This document shows, piece by piece, positions 37,283 through 47,329 of a DNA stretch of 64,000 nucleotides. The stretch spans positions 1 to 64,000 of the forward strand of contig NZ_JACAXB010000009.1 in assembly GCF_013391415.1 (NCBI RefSeq), in the 5' to 3' direction. Every line of letters begins with the position of its first letter. Position 1 is the first letter of the stretch. The notes below the pieces were generated by a model. It did no database searches, had not been told where the DNA came from, and saw nothing but the letters and a program-made list of their open reading frames with translations. A program made the translations under genes and the position numbers. This stretch comes from Aquitalea sp. LB_tupeE. Lineage in GTDB: Bacteria > Pseudomonadota > Gammaproteobacteria > Burkholderiales > Chromobacteriaceae.

Positions 37283-37326
37283 GGGGTGGCACCTGGAAGG
37301 ATGAGCAAGGCGGCGATTCTACCCGC

Positions 37327-37812
37327 TCAGCACGGATCACTGGTTTTTTGCTGTGCTTCCATGCGCAATTTCTTGCGGATTTCCGCATCGCGGAAGCGCT
37401 TTTTCTGTTCATCAGTTTCCAGGCTCAAGGGCGGCACGGCCACGGCCTTGCCTTTTTCAAACGCCACCATAGTGAAATAGCAGCTATTGGTATGGCGCAC
37501 CGAGCGCTGCTGGATGTCTTCGGCCACCACCTTGATGCCGATTTCCATCGAGGTGCGTCCCACATGGTTTACGCTGGCCATAAAGGTCACCAGCTCACCC
37601 ACATGGATGGGCTGCTTGAACAACACCTGGTCCACCGACAAGGTCACCACATAGCAGCCGGCATAGCGGCTGGCACAGGCATAGGCCACCTGGTCCAACA
37701 GTTTCAGCAGCACGCCACCATGAACATTGCCGGAAAAGTTGGCCATATCCGGCATCATCAATACCGACATCACCAGTTCGCGCTGGTTTTCCTGATTTAC
37801 CTGTTGTTGCAT
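37327..37812 (-). CDS. Hotdog-fold acyl-CoA thioesterase
   Basis: 161 aa. FSGNVHGGVLLKLLDQVAYACA with the conserved Asp, and DQVLFKQPIHVGELVTFMA, fit the YciA/cytosolic acyl-CoA hydrolase group, which release free fatty acids from CoA. Start taken at ATG 37812 (MQQQVNQ), with AGGAAA upstream; a start at 37983 would add 57 unrelated residues. Confidence 0.88.
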   Translation of the reverse strand: MQQQVNQENQRELVMSVLMMPDMANFSGNVHGGVLLKLLDQVAYACASRYAGCYVVTLSVDQVLFKQPIHVGELVTFMASVNHVGRTSMEIGIKVVAEDIQQRSVRHTNSCYFTMVAFEKGKAVAVPPLSLETDEQKKRFRDAEIRKKLRMEAQQKTSDPC

Positions 37813-38084
37813 GCTGTTGATTTCCTGAATTTCATCATGGCAGCGCCGTGGGCGGGGTCGCGCTGCAAGAATGTTCTCCCTGCGAATATCCACCGGGGAA
37901 CGCGAATAGGCCTCATTCTGCCGCAGTCCTCGCAGGCTGTCGCGGACGATCCGGCAACAGCGCTTGCCGCAGCACTTGCCCACAGTGCGTTTCTGCTAGC
38001 CACGGCAGGTGCAACTGCAAGAATATCTGTTTGTATTCAATGCATTAAGGCAAGCACTGCACTAGAATGAAGTGAATCCGGATC

Positions 38085-38723
38085 ATGCGCATCATGAGTC
38101 TATCGTCCATCAATGCCAGCTCAGGCTATGGCATCAGCACACTGTCGCAACACGGGCCCAATTGCACCTGTGCGGCTTGTACTGCTGCGCGCATGGCGTC
38201 GATTGCCACACCGGTGCCGGGCGTATCTACGCCCTCCCCTTCTGCCATTTACCAGGGCAGTACCCTCACCCCGGACCAACAAAAGCAACTGGATGAACTG
38301 CGCACACGGGATACCGATGTACGCCGGCACGAACAGGCCCATATGGCAGCAGGTGGTGCACTGGTTAGCGGTGGAGCCAATTACAGTTATCAGGAAGGGC
38401 CGGATGGCAAGCAATATGCCATCGGCGGGGAAGTCAGCATCCGGCTGGCCAGCGGGCAAACTCCGCAGGAAACGCTAGCTAATGCCAAACAGGTGGCCGC
38501 TGCCGCCCTCGCTCCGGCAGACCCTTCCGGACAAGACCGCTCCGTCGCAGCCGAGGCAGAACAGATGGCGCGAGAAGCACAAAGCCAGATCGATAAACAG
38601 CAACAGCAGCAGCTACAGGCCGCGCAGAACAACCCGGCCATCGCCACCACCAAGGCCATTTTTGCTGCCCTGAGCGGCAAACCGGACAGCAACAAGGGCA
38701 GCAGCATCGATACCTTTGCCTGA
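38085..38723 (+). CDS. Putative metalloprotease, SprA/CJM1_0395-like
   Basis: 212 aa. A zinc-protease-type HEQAH (HExxH) is in TDVRRHEQAHMAAGG at about residue 85, and GGANYSYQEGPDGKQYAIGG and GEVSIRLASGQTPQETLANA follow, the pattern of the SprA-related putative metalloprotease family. A Cys-rich NCTCAACTAAR near the N-terminus could bind metal. No signal peptide is clear. The C-terminus is rich in Gln and Ala. Function is unknown. Start 38085 or 38094. Confidence 0.8.
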   Translation: MRIMSLSSINASSGYGISTLSQHGPNCTCAACTAARMASIATPVPGVSTPSPSAIYQGSTLTPDQQKQLDELRTRDTDVRRHEQAHMAAGGALVSGGANYSYQEGPDGKQYAIGGEVSIRLASGQTPQETLANAKQVAAAALAPADPSGQDRSVAAEAEQMAREAQSQIDKQQQQQLQAAQNNPAIATTKAIFAALSGKPDSNKGSSIDTFA

Positions 38724-38743
38724 TTCGCTCCATGCCCGATAGA

Positions 38744-38777
38744 CAAAAAAAATGGGCTGACCGGATAGGGTCAGCCC
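38744..38777 (-). terminator. lrgAB terminator
   Basis: Stem GGGCTGACC (38754-38762) with GGTCAGCCC (38769-38777), followed on the minus strand by ATTTTTTTT. Located 100 bp after the lrgB stop; it can also stop the convergent plus-strand gene weakly. Confidence 0.85.
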
Positions 38778-38876
38778 GAACAACGCTCGTTTTGGGAGTA
38801 CAACAAGAGGAGAGACACCACACACCACTCCCGATGGCATGGGCTTACTACAGAGAAATCTTTGGTCTGGCCCGTC

Positions 38877-39560
38877 TTAGACGAACCAGGCAATCAGCGG
38901 TGCGGCAAACACGGTGGCAATACCACCCAGCATCATGGTGAGACTGGCCACAACACCTTCTTCCGCACCTAGCTCGTTGGCCTTGGCAGTACCGGCACCA
39001 TGTGCGGCAGCACCCAGCAAAGCCCCCTTGGCCAGCCGTGAACGCAAGGGCAACAACATCAGCATCAGTTCACCCAGCAACATGCCGGCCACACCGGTAA
39101 TCACCACAAACACGGCGGTCAAATCTGGCGGCGCGCCAATGCTGGATGCCGTGGCCATGGCAAACGGCGTACTGATGGACCGTGGTGCCAGGCTTTTCTG
39201 CAACAGTTCGGACAAGCCGAAAGCCCGCGCCAGCCATACAGAACTCATCACTGCCACCGGCATGGCAACCAGCACCCCGCAGCTCAGTGACAGCGCATGC
39301 TTGCGTATTACCTGGCGCTGTTCGTAGATCGGAATGGCAAATGCTACCGTTGCCGGGCCAAGCAACCAGCTCAGCCAGTGCGTATCCTGAAAATAAGTGT
39401 GGTAAGGAATATGTCCCACCACCACCGCGCCGATCACCAGCAAGGGAACCGCCAACAACGGTGCGGTCCACCAGTTACCAGTGCGGCGATACAGCTTCTT
39501 TGCCAGCCAGTACAACACCAGCGTCAACACCAGACAGCCAAATGCCAGCAGGTTTTCCAT
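38877..39560 (-). CDS. lrgB: LrgB/CidB family membrane protein
   Basis: 227 aa, about 6-8 membrane helices. KSLAPRSISTPFAMA and GAAAHGAGTAKANELG are the family motifs. With LrgA/CidA it forms the holin/antiholin-like pair linked to murein hydrolase control, cell death and export of small metabolites such as pyruvate. Start at ATG 39560 (MENLLAF), 1 bp after the lrgA stop and preceded by GGAG; a start 15 bp upstream would overlap lrgA. Confidence 0.93.
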   Translation of the reverse strand: MENLLAFGCLVLTLVLYWLAKKLYRRTGNWWTAPLLAVPLLVIGAVVVGHIPYHTYFQDTHWLSWLLGPATVAFAIPIYEQRQVIRKHALSLSCGVLVAMPVAVMSSVWLARAFGLSELLQKSLAPRSISTPFAMATASSIGAPPDLTAVFVVITGVAGMLLGELMLMLLPLRSRLAKGALLGAAAHGAGTAKANELGAEEGVVASLTMMLGGIATVFAAPLIAWFV

Positions 39561-39561
39561 C

Positions 39562-39981
39562 TCACAACGCTCCATGCTGTCGCTTGCGACGTTTCAGCAT
39601 GATTTCAAATTTGTAGCCGGCATCCACCACCAGTGAGGTCACGGTCATCACCAGTACGGTAGACAACAGGATCACCAGCACAATGCGCAGGCCGATGCTG
39701 CCCATGAGTTGCGGGTACTGCACCACGGCAACGGTGGCCGGAATGAAGAACAGCAGCATCTCCGCCAACAGCCAGCGGGCACCGCTCTTGCACCAGGCCA
39801 GTGGCAACCAGCCCAGGGCCAGTGCAGCCAGCACCAGGAACATGCCCAGTACACCAGCCGGAATTTCCGGCACATAAGCGTGACTGAGGCGACTGGCCAG
39901 CAGCCATACCAGACTAAGCATCAGCACTTGCAATACAGTAGCCAGGCTTTGCTTTACGGCAGGGTCGGACAGGCGTTTCAT
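39562..39981 (-). CDS. lrgA: LrgA/CidA family membrane protein
   Basis: 139 aa with four membrane helices. VPEIPAGVLGMFLVLAALALG and LLFFIPATVAVVQYPQLM are the CidA/LrgA motifs. It is the holin-like partner of LrgB and the first gene of the pair. Divergent from a LysR regulator across 105 bp, the usual CidR arrangement. Confidence 0.93.
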   Translation of the reverse strand: MKRLSDPAVKQSLATVLQVLMLSLVWLLASRLSHAYVPEIPAGVLGMFLVLAALALGWLPLAWCKSGARWLLAEMLLFFIPATVAVVQYPQLMGSIGLRIVLVILLSTVLVMTVTSLVVDAGYKFEIMLKRRKRQHGAL

Positions 39982-40032
39982 GGTGCGCTCGCTCCATCAG
40001 CAGCAACGAGTACCGAGTATAGTCGTGCCCAT

Positions 40033-40049
40033 TTCATTCAAAAAATGAA
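40033..40049. promoter_or_regulatory. Candidate CidR operator between lrgA and its LysR regulator
   Basis: Inverted repeat TTCATT (40033-40038) with AATGAA (40044-40049), 5-bp spacer CAAAA, in an AT-rich divergent promoter. Size and T-N11-A-like layout suit a LysR box, about halfway between the two start codons. Confidence 0.5.
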
Positions 40050-40086
40050 TTAAAATTATCTGACTCATTCTCAAATGGAATTGATC

Positions 40087-40977
40087 ATGGACATTCGTGC
40101 CTTGCGTTACTTTGTGGAAGTGGTGAAACGTCACAGCTTTACCAAGGCTGCTGATGCACTGTTTGTCACCCAGCCCACCATCAGCAAAATGGTGAAACAG
40201 CTGGAAGAGGAACTGGGCACGCCGCTGATCATCCGGGAAGGACGTAGCTTCCGGTTGAGTGATGCCGGCAAGGTCGCGTTCGAACGCGGCATGGATGTGC
40301 TGTCCGCCATGAACCAGCTGAAGAACGAATTGAATGATCTGGCAGGCCTTACCCGAGGCGAGCTGGTGGTCGGGCTGCCGCCCATGGTGGGGGTGGCCTT
40401 CTTTGCGCCGGTAGTGGGTGCTTTTCGTGAACGCTACCCCGGCATCGAGTTGAAAATGGTGGAAGACGGTGCGCTGGCCATTGAAAACAGCGTACGCAGT
40501 GGCGAACTGGAAATCGGTGTCGCCGTGCTGCCGGTAGACAACAGTTTCTTCCAGCAGTTTGCCGTGGTACGTGACCCGCTATGCCTGATTGCACCGGCCG
40601 GCTCGCCCTGGCATGGCCGTTCCACAGTCACCCTGCCCGAGATTGCCGATCAGAACTTTGTGCTGTATCCGGAAGATTTCACCTTGTCCAGCCGCATCAG
40701 CCATGCCTTCCGCGAAATGGGCAAGCCGCTGAACATTGTCGGACGCAGCGCGCACTGGGATTTCATTGTCGAGCTGGTGAATGCGCGCCTGGGCGTCACC
40801 CTGCTACCCCGTTCGGTAGTGGAACGACTGGACCGTTCCGAGTATGACGTCATCCCGGTATCCAACCCATGGCTGATCTGGCATCTGGCTCTGATCTGGC
40901 AGCAAGGGGGCTATCTGTCCCATGCAGCCAAAGCCTGGATCGCTGTCACACAAGATGTATTGGGAGGACTGCAATGA
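40087..40977 (+). CDS. LysR-type regulator, CidR-like
   Basis: 296 aa. MDIRALRYFVEVVKRHSFTK followed by AADALFVTQPTISKMVKQLE is the winged helix; the effector domain follows. Its length and its position divergent to lrgAB fit CidR-like control of that pair by a metabolite (acetate or pyruvate related in other bacteria). Start at ATG 40087; the frame is open four codons further. Its stop overlaps the start of the next gene. Confidence 0.9.
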   Translation: MDIRALRYFVEVVKRHSFTKAADALFVTQPTISKMVKQLEEELGTPLIIREGRSFRLSDAGKVAFERGMDVLSAMNQLKNELNDLAGLTRGELVVGLPPMVGVAFFAPVVGAFRERYPGIELKMVEDGALAIENSVRSGELEIGVAVLPVDNSFFQQFAVVRDPLCLIAPAGSPWHGRSTVTLPEIADQNFVLYPEDFTLSSRISHAFREMGKPLNIVGRSAHWDFIVELVNARLGVTLLPRSVVERLDRSEYDVIPVSNPWLIWHLALIWQQGGYLSHAAKAWIAVTQDVLGGLQ

Positions 40978-41426
40978 TGAACCATCCCATACGTGCGCTG
41001 ATTGTCCTCAGCCTTTGCCTGTGGCTGGGGGCTTGCAGCACGCTGGGCTTGCAAAAGCCACAAGTCAGCCTGGTGGATATCCGTCCGGCAGCCTCCACCC
41101 TGCTGGAGCAGAATTTCACGCTGACACTGCGCATCCAGAACCCGAACCGCCTGCCCATCAAGGCGTCAGGGCTCAACTTCACGCTTCAGGTAGCCGGTCA
41201 ACAGCTGGCGAGCGGGGCAAGCAATCAGGCGATCAATGTTCCGGCCCTGGGAGATACACAAATCCAGCTGCAACTCCATACCTCGCTGGTCAGCTGGTTA
41301 AAGCAGTTGGGTAAGGTCGTACAGGGTGATGGCAGGCTGGCTTATCAACTGGAAGGCCAACTGCTTGGCGTGCAAGGTCTGGCCGATTTACCGTTCAGCA
41401 GCAGTGGTGAATGGAAGCTGCCGTAA
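40974..41426 (+). CDS. LEA type 2 (WHy domain) lipoprotein
   Basis: 150 aa. Lipoprotein signal with lipobox LGAC, then an immunoglobulin-like LEA-2/WHy domain (VSLVDIRPAASTLLEQNFTL, LRIQNPNRLPIKASGLNFTL). Start overlaps the LysR stop (ATGATGA). The family is found in envelope stress contexts; a specific role is unknown. Confidence 0.8.
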   Translation: MMNHPIRALIVLSLCLWLGACSTLGLQKPQVSLVDIRPAASTLLEQNFTLTLRIQNPNRLPIKASGLNFTLQVAGQQLASGASNQAINVPALGDTQIQLQLHTSLVSWLKQLGKVVQGDGRLAYQLEGQLLGVQGLADLPFSSSGEWKLP

Positions 41427-41431
41427 GCAAA

Positions 41432-41866
41432 TTACTGACGCGGGACCGCCACGCAGTCGTTGCCATCGAAACTGACTGATTCGATCAACTGGGTCTGGGC
41501 ATTCACCACGAAATTGGTGGTACAGCTGTAGTGCATCACGCCACCTCCGATGCTGCCATCGTAAACCCAGCGCCCTGGCGTTTCGATCACCCTGCTCTGG
41601 CCGTTTTCCGTCACGGTGAAACGACTGCCCGGCTCGAAGCGGCGGTTGTCAAAATATGGCTGCTGCTGAGTATAGGACTTGCTGTAGGTATACAGCATGT
41701 TGCCATTGGGCATGGTCATGCTCTTGCTGGGTGCGCCCCATTGCGCCAACAGTGCATTGGCATCCTTGCCCTGCCAGTAGTACACCTTTTGCGCATAACC
41801 CTCGCGGGTGGGGAAACTGCTGCAAGCGCTGGTGACAAGCACCAGCAGACAAAGCCAGTTGCGCAT
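41432..41866 (-). CDS. Hypothetical lipoprotein
   Basis: 144 aa. Signal with lipobox SAC (LVLVTSACSS), then a short domain with repeated Tyr/Gln (YSKSYTQQQPYFDNRRFEP) and a conserved-looking NFVVNAQTQLIESVSFDGNDC end. It is convergent with the LEA-2 lipoprotein, 5 bp between stops. No known family is recognised. Confidence 0.7.
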   Translation of the reverse strand: MRNWLCLLVLVTSACSSFPTREGYAQKVYYWQGKDANALLAQWGAPSKSMTMPNGNMLYTYSKSYTQQQPYFDNRRFEPGSRFTVTENGQSRVIETPGRWVYDGSIGGGVMHYSCTTNFVVNAQTQLIESVSFDGNDCVAVPRQ

Positions 41867-41981
41867 GGTTTTTCCTTCCTCATTCAGCTGTAGTCAATTG
41901 CTTGGAACAGACAGGCGACCTTGCAGTTCTACCATAAACAGCCTCTCCCAGGCAGCCATGAACCCATAGCTGGCCGGTCAT

Positions 41982-42007
41982 AAAAAAACGCCACCCGAGG
42001 GTGGCGT
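41982..42007 (-). terminator. sucCD terminator
   Basis: Stem ACGCCACC (41988-41995) with GGTGGCGT (42000-42007), CGAG loop, followed on the minus strand by TTTTTTAT. It ends the TCA operon 27 bp after the sucD stop. Confidence 0.9.
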
Positions 42008-42034
42008 CTTGATTGCAGCAAGTCAAACTTGCGC

Positions 42035-42919
42035 TCAGATCATGCCCTTGCTTTTCAGCAGTTCGAACATGGTCTTGCCGATTTCGGCCGGGCTGCGGGT
42101 GTAGGCAATGCCTGCACGCTCGAAAGCCTTGAACTTCTCTTCGGCAGTACCCTTGCCGCCAGAGATGATGGCACCGGCGTGGCCCATGCGCTTGCCCTTG
42201 GGAGCAGTCACACCGGCGATGTAGCCAACTACCGGCTTGGTCACGTAGGCCTTGGCAAATTCAGCCGCTTCTTCTTCGGCGGTACCACCGATTTCACCGA
42301 TCATCACGATGGCGTCGGTATCCGGATCGTCCTGGAACAGCTTCAGGGCGTCGATGTGGCTGGTACCCGGGATCGGGTCGCCGCCGATACCGATGCAGGT
42401 GGACTGACCCAGGCCCAGGGCGGTGGTTTGTGCCACAGCTTCGTAGGTCAGGGTGCCGGAACGGGACACGATACCGATGCGGCCGGGATTGTGGATGTGC
42501 CACGGCATGATGCCGATCTTGCACTCACCCGGGGTGATGATACCCGGGCAGTTCGGGCCGATCAGGCGGATGCCGGCTTCGTCCACAGCCTTTTTCACGT
42601 ACAGCATGTCCAGGGTGGGCACGCCTTCGGTGATGCAGACAATCAGCTTCACGCCGCTGTCGATGGCTTCCAGGATGGAATCCTTGGCAAAAGCTGCCGG
42701 TACGTAGATGACCGAGGCATCAGCCTGGGTTTGACGCACGGCGTCCTTCATGGTGTTGAACACCGGCAGGCCCAGATGCTCGGAACCGCCCTTGCCCGGG
42801 GTCACGCCACCCACAACCTTGGTGCCTACCTTCAGCGCCTGTTCGGCGTGGAAGGTACCATTCTTGCCGGTGAAACCTTGCACCAGCACTTTGGTGTCTT
42901 TGTTTACCAATACGCTCAT
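42035..42919 (-). CDS. sucD: Succinyl-CoA synthetase alpha subunit
   Basis: 294 aa. [20 protein letters not shown] begins the CoA-binding Rossmann domain; [19 protein letters not shown] and the phospho-His motif [17 protein letters not shown] are present. With SucC it makes ATP or GTP from succinyl-CoA. Last gene of the cluster, 27 bp after sucC. Confidence 0.97.
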   Translation of the reverse strand: MSVLVNKDTKVLVQGFTGKNGTFHAEQALKVGTKVVGGVTPGKGGSEHLGLPVFNTMKDAVRQTQADASVIYVPAAFAKDSILEAIDSGVKLIVCITEGVPTLDMLYVKKAVDEAGIRLIGPNCPGIITPGECKIGIMPWHIHNPGRIGIVSRSGTLTYEAVAQTTALGLGQSTCIGIGGDPIPGTSHIDALKLFQDDPDTDAIVMIGEIGGTAEEEAAEFAKAYVTKPVVGYIAGVTAPKGKRMGHAGAIISGGKGTAEEKFKAFERAGIAYTRSPAEIGKTMFELLKSKGMI

Positions 42920-42946
42920 TTTGAAATCCTTATGCGGTGCAGGTGA

Positions 42947-44116
42947 TTAAAGCGCAGCAACGGCAGCAACGATCTTCTCGGCTGCGTCGTTCAGGCCCTG
43001 GGCGGAAACCAGCTTCAGGCCGGATTCGTCCAGAATCTTGGCGCCCAGCTCGGCGTTGTTGCCTTCCAGGCGCACAACAACCGGCACAGTCACGTTCACT
43101 TCTTTCACCGCGGCGATGATAGCTTCGGCAATCATGTCGCAGCGTACGATGCCGCCGAAGATGTTGATCAGCACGCCCTTGACCGAATCATCGGCCAGGA
43201 TCAGCTTGAAGGCTTCGATCACGCGGTCCTTGGTGGCACCACCACCCACGTCCAGGAAGTTGGCCGGCTGGCCACCCTTCAGCTTGATGATGTCCATGGT
43301 GGCCATGGCCAGACCAGCGCCGTTCACCATGCAGCCGATATTGCCTTCCAGGGCCACGTAGTTCAGGTCGAACTCGGAAGCTTTCACTTCGCGTTCGTTT
43401 TCCTGCGACTTGTCGCGCTGGGCCAGCAGGGCCGGGTGACGGTACAGAGCGTTGGAGTCCAGGTTGATCTTGCCATCAACGCAGGCCAGTTCGCCGTTTT
43501 CACGCAGTGCCAGCGGGTTTACTTCGAACAGGGCGAAGTCGTTTTCCACGAAAGCCTGGTAAGCGCCCAGCATCAGCTTGCTGAAAGCAGCAATCTGGCC
43601 ACCGGACAGACCCAGAGCGAAAGCAGCATCACGCGCCTGGAACGGCTGCATGCCAACCAGCGGGTTGATTTCGATCTTGATGATCTTTTCCGGGGTTTCT
43701 TCGGCTACTTTTTCGATTTCCACGCCACCTTCGGTGGATACCATGAACACAACGCGCTGGCTGCCACGGTCCACTACGGCGCCCAGGTACAGTTCGCGCT
43801 GTACCGGGTACATGTCTTCGCATACCAATACGCTGTTGACCGGCTGGCCGGCTGCGTCGGTCTGATAGGTCACCAGGTTGGTGCCGATCAGGCTCTTGGC
43901 GACTTCAGCGGCTTCTTCGCGGGTCTTTACCACTTTGACACCACCGGCCTTGCCACGGCCACCGGCATGCACCTGGGCCTTGACGACGGCAAACTTGCCG
44001 CCCAGTTGGTCATAAGCGGCAGCGGCTTCTTCCGGCGTGGTGGCCAGAATGCCCTTTTGTACCGGCAAGCCGTATTTGGCCAGCAGCTCTTTCGCTTGGT
44101 ATTCGTGCAGGTTCAT
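42947..44116 (-). CDS. sucC: Succinyl-CoA synthetase beta subunit
   Basis: 389 aa, standard length. ATP-grasp domain at the N-terminus ([36 protein letters not shown]), [19 protein letters not shown] and [16 protein letters not shown] at the end. Located 200 bp after lpd, and it shares the sucD operon. Confidence 0.97.
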   Translation of the reverse strand: MNLHEYQAKELLAKYGLPVQKGILATTPEEAAAAYDQLGGKFAVVKAQVHAGGRGKAGGVKVVKTREEAAEVAKSLIGTNLVTYQTDAAGQPVNSVLVCEDMYPVQRELYLGAVVDRGSQRVVFMVSTEGGVEIEKVAEETPEKIIKIEINPLVGMQPFQARDAAFALGLSGGQIAAFSKLMLGAYQAFVENDFALFEVNPLALRENGELACVDGKINLDSNALYRHPALLAQRDKSQENEREVKASEFDLNYVALEGNIGCMVNGAGLAMATMDIIKLKGGQPANFLDVGGGATKDRVIEAFKLILADDSVKGVLINIFGGIVRCDMIAEAIIAAVKEVNVTVPVVVRLEGNNAELGAKILDESGLKLVSAQGLNDAAEKIVAAVAAL

Positions 44117-44283
44117 CTATGGTTTCCTTTCGGTGGAAATGATGGCGGGCCCTGTCTGGCCAACGTCTCTATTCCTTGGTCGCTTCCTCAACCCTAATGT
44201 ATCGGGGCGGAACTGTTCTCGCGGCAGCCCCTGCTCCCATACCCTCTTTGCAAATCTGCCCGACAGTCACCGGACAGATTCAT

Positions 44284-44309
44284 GGGGCCGTGCAATTGTA
44301 CACGGCCCC
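44284..44309 (-). terminator. Hairpin after lpd
   Basis: A 9-bp GC stem (44284-44292 with 44301-44309) and an 8-base loop 8 bp after the lpd stop. There is no T-run on the minus strand, so it may be a processing or stabilising hairpin rather than a full terminator, allowing read-through to sucCD. Confidence 0.5.
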
Positions 44310-44316
44310 GCAGCAC

Positions 44317-45750
44317 TTAGCCGTGCAATGCGCGCTTGTCAGCAGCCAGTGCAGCTTCGTGTACCACTTCCGACAGGCTGGGGTGTGCGTGGACAATGCG
44401 GGCCAGGTCTTCGCTGGCGGCCTTGAACTCCATCGACACCACGCCTTCGGTTACCAGCTCGGACACCATCGGGCCGATCATGTGCAGGCCCAGGATGCGG
44501 TCGGTCTTGGCATCAGCCAGGATCTTGACCGTACCTTGTGCCTGACCCAGACCCAGCGCACGACCGTTGGCAGCGAAACCGGAAGTACCCTTCTTGTATT
44601 CGATGCCTTCAGCCTTGAGCTGTTCTTCGGTCTTGCCTACCCAGGCGATTTCCGGCGAGGTGTAGATCACCCACGGAATCACGCCGAAATCGACATGCGG
44701 CTTCTGGCCGGCAATACGTTCTGCGACTGCAACGCCTTCTTCGGAAGCCTTGTGGGCCAGCATCGGGCCACGCACCACGTCGCCAATTGCCCAGATGCCC
44801 GGCAGATTCGTGTGGCAGTGGTCGTCCACGGCAACAAAGCCACGCTCGTCCAGTTGCAGGCCAACGGCCTCGGCACCCAGACCGGCGGTGTTCGGCACGC
44901 GGCCGATGGAGACGATCAGCTTGTCGAACTCGGCGGCAACGGCTTCACCGTTCAGCTCGTAGTTGACGGTAACGTGCTTCTTGGTGGCCTTGATTTCGCC
45001 AATCTTCACGCCCAGCTTGATGTCCAGACCGGTGTCCTTGGTCAGGGTCTTGAAGGCTTCCTTGGCGATTTGCTGGTCGGCAGCAGCGAGGAAGGTCGGT
45101 GCGGCTTCCAGAATGGTCACTTCCGCGCCCAGACGCTTCCACACGCTACCCATTTCCAGACCGATCACACCGGCACCGATCACGCCCAGGCGTTTCGGTA
45201 CGGCGGTCAGCGCCAGGGCGCCTTCGTTGTCCAGCACCATGTGGTTGTCGGTGGCCAGGCCCGGCAGCTGACGCGGGCTGGAACCGGTGGCGATGATGAC
45301 GTTGGTCGCTTCCAGCGTATCAACCACTGCGCCGTTGTCGGTGACTTCGATCAGCCACTTGTCGCCCTGACGGCCCTTGAGGGCTGCCAGACCGTGGATA
45401 TTGGCAACCTTGTTTTTCTTGAACAGGAAACTGATACCGGCGGCGTTCTTGGTGATGATGCCGGTCTTGCGTTCCAGCATGGCAGCCACGTCCATCTTGG
45501 CACCGGACACGGTAATGCCGTGCTTGGCAAAGTCGTGCTGAACCGCATGGAAGTTTTCCGAGGACTGCAGCAGTGCCTTGGACGGGATGCAACCTACGTT
45601 CAGGCAGGTACCACCCAGCGAAGGCTTGCCTTCCGGGTTCTTGAATGCATCGACGCAAGCGGTGTTGAAACCCAGCTGGGCAGCACGAATGGCAGCCACA
45701 TAACCGCCTGGGCCGCCACCGATTACGACTACATCAAACTGTTGGCTCAT
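44317..45750 (-). CDS. lpd: Dihydrolipoyl dehydrogenase
   Basis: 477 aa. FAD site [20 protein letters not shown], redox disulfide [13 protein letters not shown], the NAD site [16 protein letters not shown], and C-terminal [13 protein letters not shown]. It is the E3 component that reoxidises lipoyl groups of the 2-oxoglutarate dehydrogenase complex. Start at ATG 45750 (MSQQFDVV); upstream frame not needed. Placed in the odhB-lpd-sucCD block. Confidence 0.97.
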   Translation of the reverse strand: MSQQFDVVVIGGGPGGYVAAIRAAQLGFNTACVDAFKNPEGKPSLGGTCLNVGCIPSKALLQSSENFHAVQHDFAKHGITVSGAKMDVAAMLERKTGIITKNAAGISFLFKKNKVANIHGLAALKGRQGDKWLIEVTDNGAVVDTLEATNVIIATGSSPRQLPGLATDNHMVLDNEGALALTAVPKRLGVIGAGVIGLEMGSVWKRLGAEVTILEAAPTFLAAADQQIAKEAFKTLTKDTGLDIKLGVKIGEIKATKKHVTVNYELNGEAVAAEFDKLIVSIGRVPNTAGLGAEAVGLQLDERGFVAVDDHCHTNLPGIWAIGDVVRGPMLAHKASEEGVAVAERIAGQKPHVDFGVIPWVIYTSPEIAWVGKTEEQLKAEGIEYKKGTSGFAANGRALGLGQAQGTVKILADAKTDRILGLHMIGPMVSELVTEGVVSMEFKAASEDLARIVHAHPSLSEVVHEAALAADKRALHG

Positions 45751-45763
45751 TGATTTTCCTTGA

Positions 45764-45952
45764 TCAGGATTTGCCGACCTTGAACAGCAAAATCCCGAAA
45801 GCAATCATGAACACGGCAATGATGAGTTTGCCCACCAGGCTGTAACGGTCTTCGCGAATGCCGCGTTGCTGCTTCTTCCAGGTCAGTACCGCAATGGCGA
45901 CCCCAGCCAGGATGGAAGCTACCGCATACAGCCAGTCAGGCAAAATCATCAT
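45764..45952 (-). CDS. Small two-helix membrane protein between odhB and lpd
   Basis: 62 aa with two membrane helices ([38 protein letters not shown]) joined by a basic loop with [21 protein letters not shown] lies before the start, and the gene is tightly set between odhB (68 bp) and lpd (13 bp), so it is co-transcribed. I do not recognise the family. The site is unexpected for a membrane protein in a soluble enzyme operon. Confidence 0.75.
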   Translation of the reverse strand: MMILPDWLYAVASILAGVAIAVLTWKKQQRGIREDRYSLVGKLIIAVFMIAFGILLFKVGKS

Positions 45953-46020
45953 TTCTCCGTTCACATTATTCAAAGTGGCCGCAAGACAACCTGCGGCCAA
46001 CAGACATTACAGACCCGGTA

Positions 46021-47262
46021 TTACAGGTCCAGGATCAGGCGGGCCGGATCTTCAATGGCGTCCTTGATGGCCACCAGGCTCAGTACCGCTTCGCGACCAT
46101 CGATGATGCGGTGGTCGTACGACTGGGCAAGGTACATCATCGGGCGCACGACAACTTGACCATTCTCAACCACTGCGCGCTCCTTGGTGGCGTGCATGCC
46201 CAGAATGGCGGATTGCGGCGGGTTGATGATGGGGGTGGACATCATGGAACCGAAAGTACCGCCGTTGGAGATGGTGTAAGTACCACCGGTCAGTTCTTCC
46301 ACGGTCAGCTTGCCTTCCTGGGCGCGCTTGCCGAAGTCGGCGATCTGTTTTTCGATTTCGGCCAGGCTCAGTTGGTCGGCATTGCGAATGACCGGAACCA
46401 CCAGACCACGCGGGCTGCCAACAGCCACGCCGATGTCGAAGTAACCGTGATAGATGATGTTGTTGCCATCAACGGAAGCATTGACGATGGGGTATTTCTT
46501 CAGTGCGGCAACCACGGCCTTGACGAAGAAGCCCATGAAGCCCAGCTTGACGCCGTGTTCCTTCTCGAAGCGGTCCTTGTAGCGCGCGCGCAGGTCCATC
46601 AGCGGCTTCATGTTCACTTCGTTGAAGGTGGTGAGGATGGCGTTGGTCTGCTGGCTCATTACCAGACGCTCGGCCACGCGTTGACGCAGGCGGGACATCG
46701 GCACGCTTTGTTCCGGGCGGTCGCCCAGTACGGCAGCCACGTTCACGGCAGCCGGGGTAGCAGACAAGGCAACACCGGCAGAAGCCAGTACCGGACCGGC
46801 TTGCGACGGCGCAGCAGCAGCAGCCTGTACGTCTTCTTTCAGGACACGACCATCACGGCCGGTGCCGGTCACGTTGGCCAGGTTCACGCCAGTTTCGGCA
46901 GCCAGCTTGGCAGCGGACGGCATGGCAGCGCCACCCGGTGCAGCAGCAGGAGCAGCCTGTACCGGAGCCGGGGCGGCAGCAGCCGGGGCAGCCGCAACAG
47001 CAGCCGGGGCATCGCCAGCCTTGGCGGCGGTGTCGATGCGGGCGATCAGCTGACCGGAAACCACGGTAGCACCGTCTTGTTCGATGATTTCAACAATCAC
47101 GCCAGCCTGCGGTGCCGGCAGTTCCAGCACAACCTTGTCGGTTTCCAGGTCGATGACGTTTTCGTCACGATTGACGAAATCGCCAGCTTTCTTGTGCCAG
47201 GTCATCAGCGTGGCTTCGGAAACGGACTCGGGCAGTTGGGGGACTTTGACTTCAATAATCAT
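46021..47262 (-). CDS. odhB: 2-oxoglutarate dehydrogenase E2 (dihydrolipoyl succinyltransferase)
   Basis: 413 aa. One lipoyl domain with the lipoyl lysine in [12 protein letters not shown], an Ala/Pro-rich linker (about 78-110), an E3-binding domain ([27 protein letters not shown]), and a catalytic core with [12 protein letters not shown] (catalytic His). The core of the complex. Confidence 0.97.
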   Translation of the reverse strand: MIIEVKVPQLPESVSEATLMTWHKKAGDFVNRDENVIDLETDKVVLELPAPQAGVIVEIIEQDGATVVSGQLIARIDTAAKAGDAPAAVAAAPAAAAPAPVQAAPAAAPGGAAMPSAAKLAAETGVNLANVTGTGRDGRVLKEDVQAAAAAPSQAGPVLASAGVALSATPAAVNVAAVLGDRPEQSVPMSRLRQRVAERLVMSQQTNAILTTFNEVNMKPLMDLRARYKDRFEKEHGVKLGFMGFFVKAVVAALKKYPIVNASVDGNNIIYHGYFDIGVAVGSPRGLVVPVIRNADQLSLAEIEKQIADFGKRAQEGKLTVEELTGGTYTISNGGTFGSMMSTPIINPPQSAILGMHATKERAVVENGQVVVRPMMYLAQSYDHRIIDGREAVLSLVAIKDAIEDPARLILDL

Positions 47263-47329
47263 GTTCTTCTCCAGAGCGGGGCGGTCATCCTGCCGCCCCC
47301 GTCAGTGTAATCGTTGTGTTGGCGTGTAT

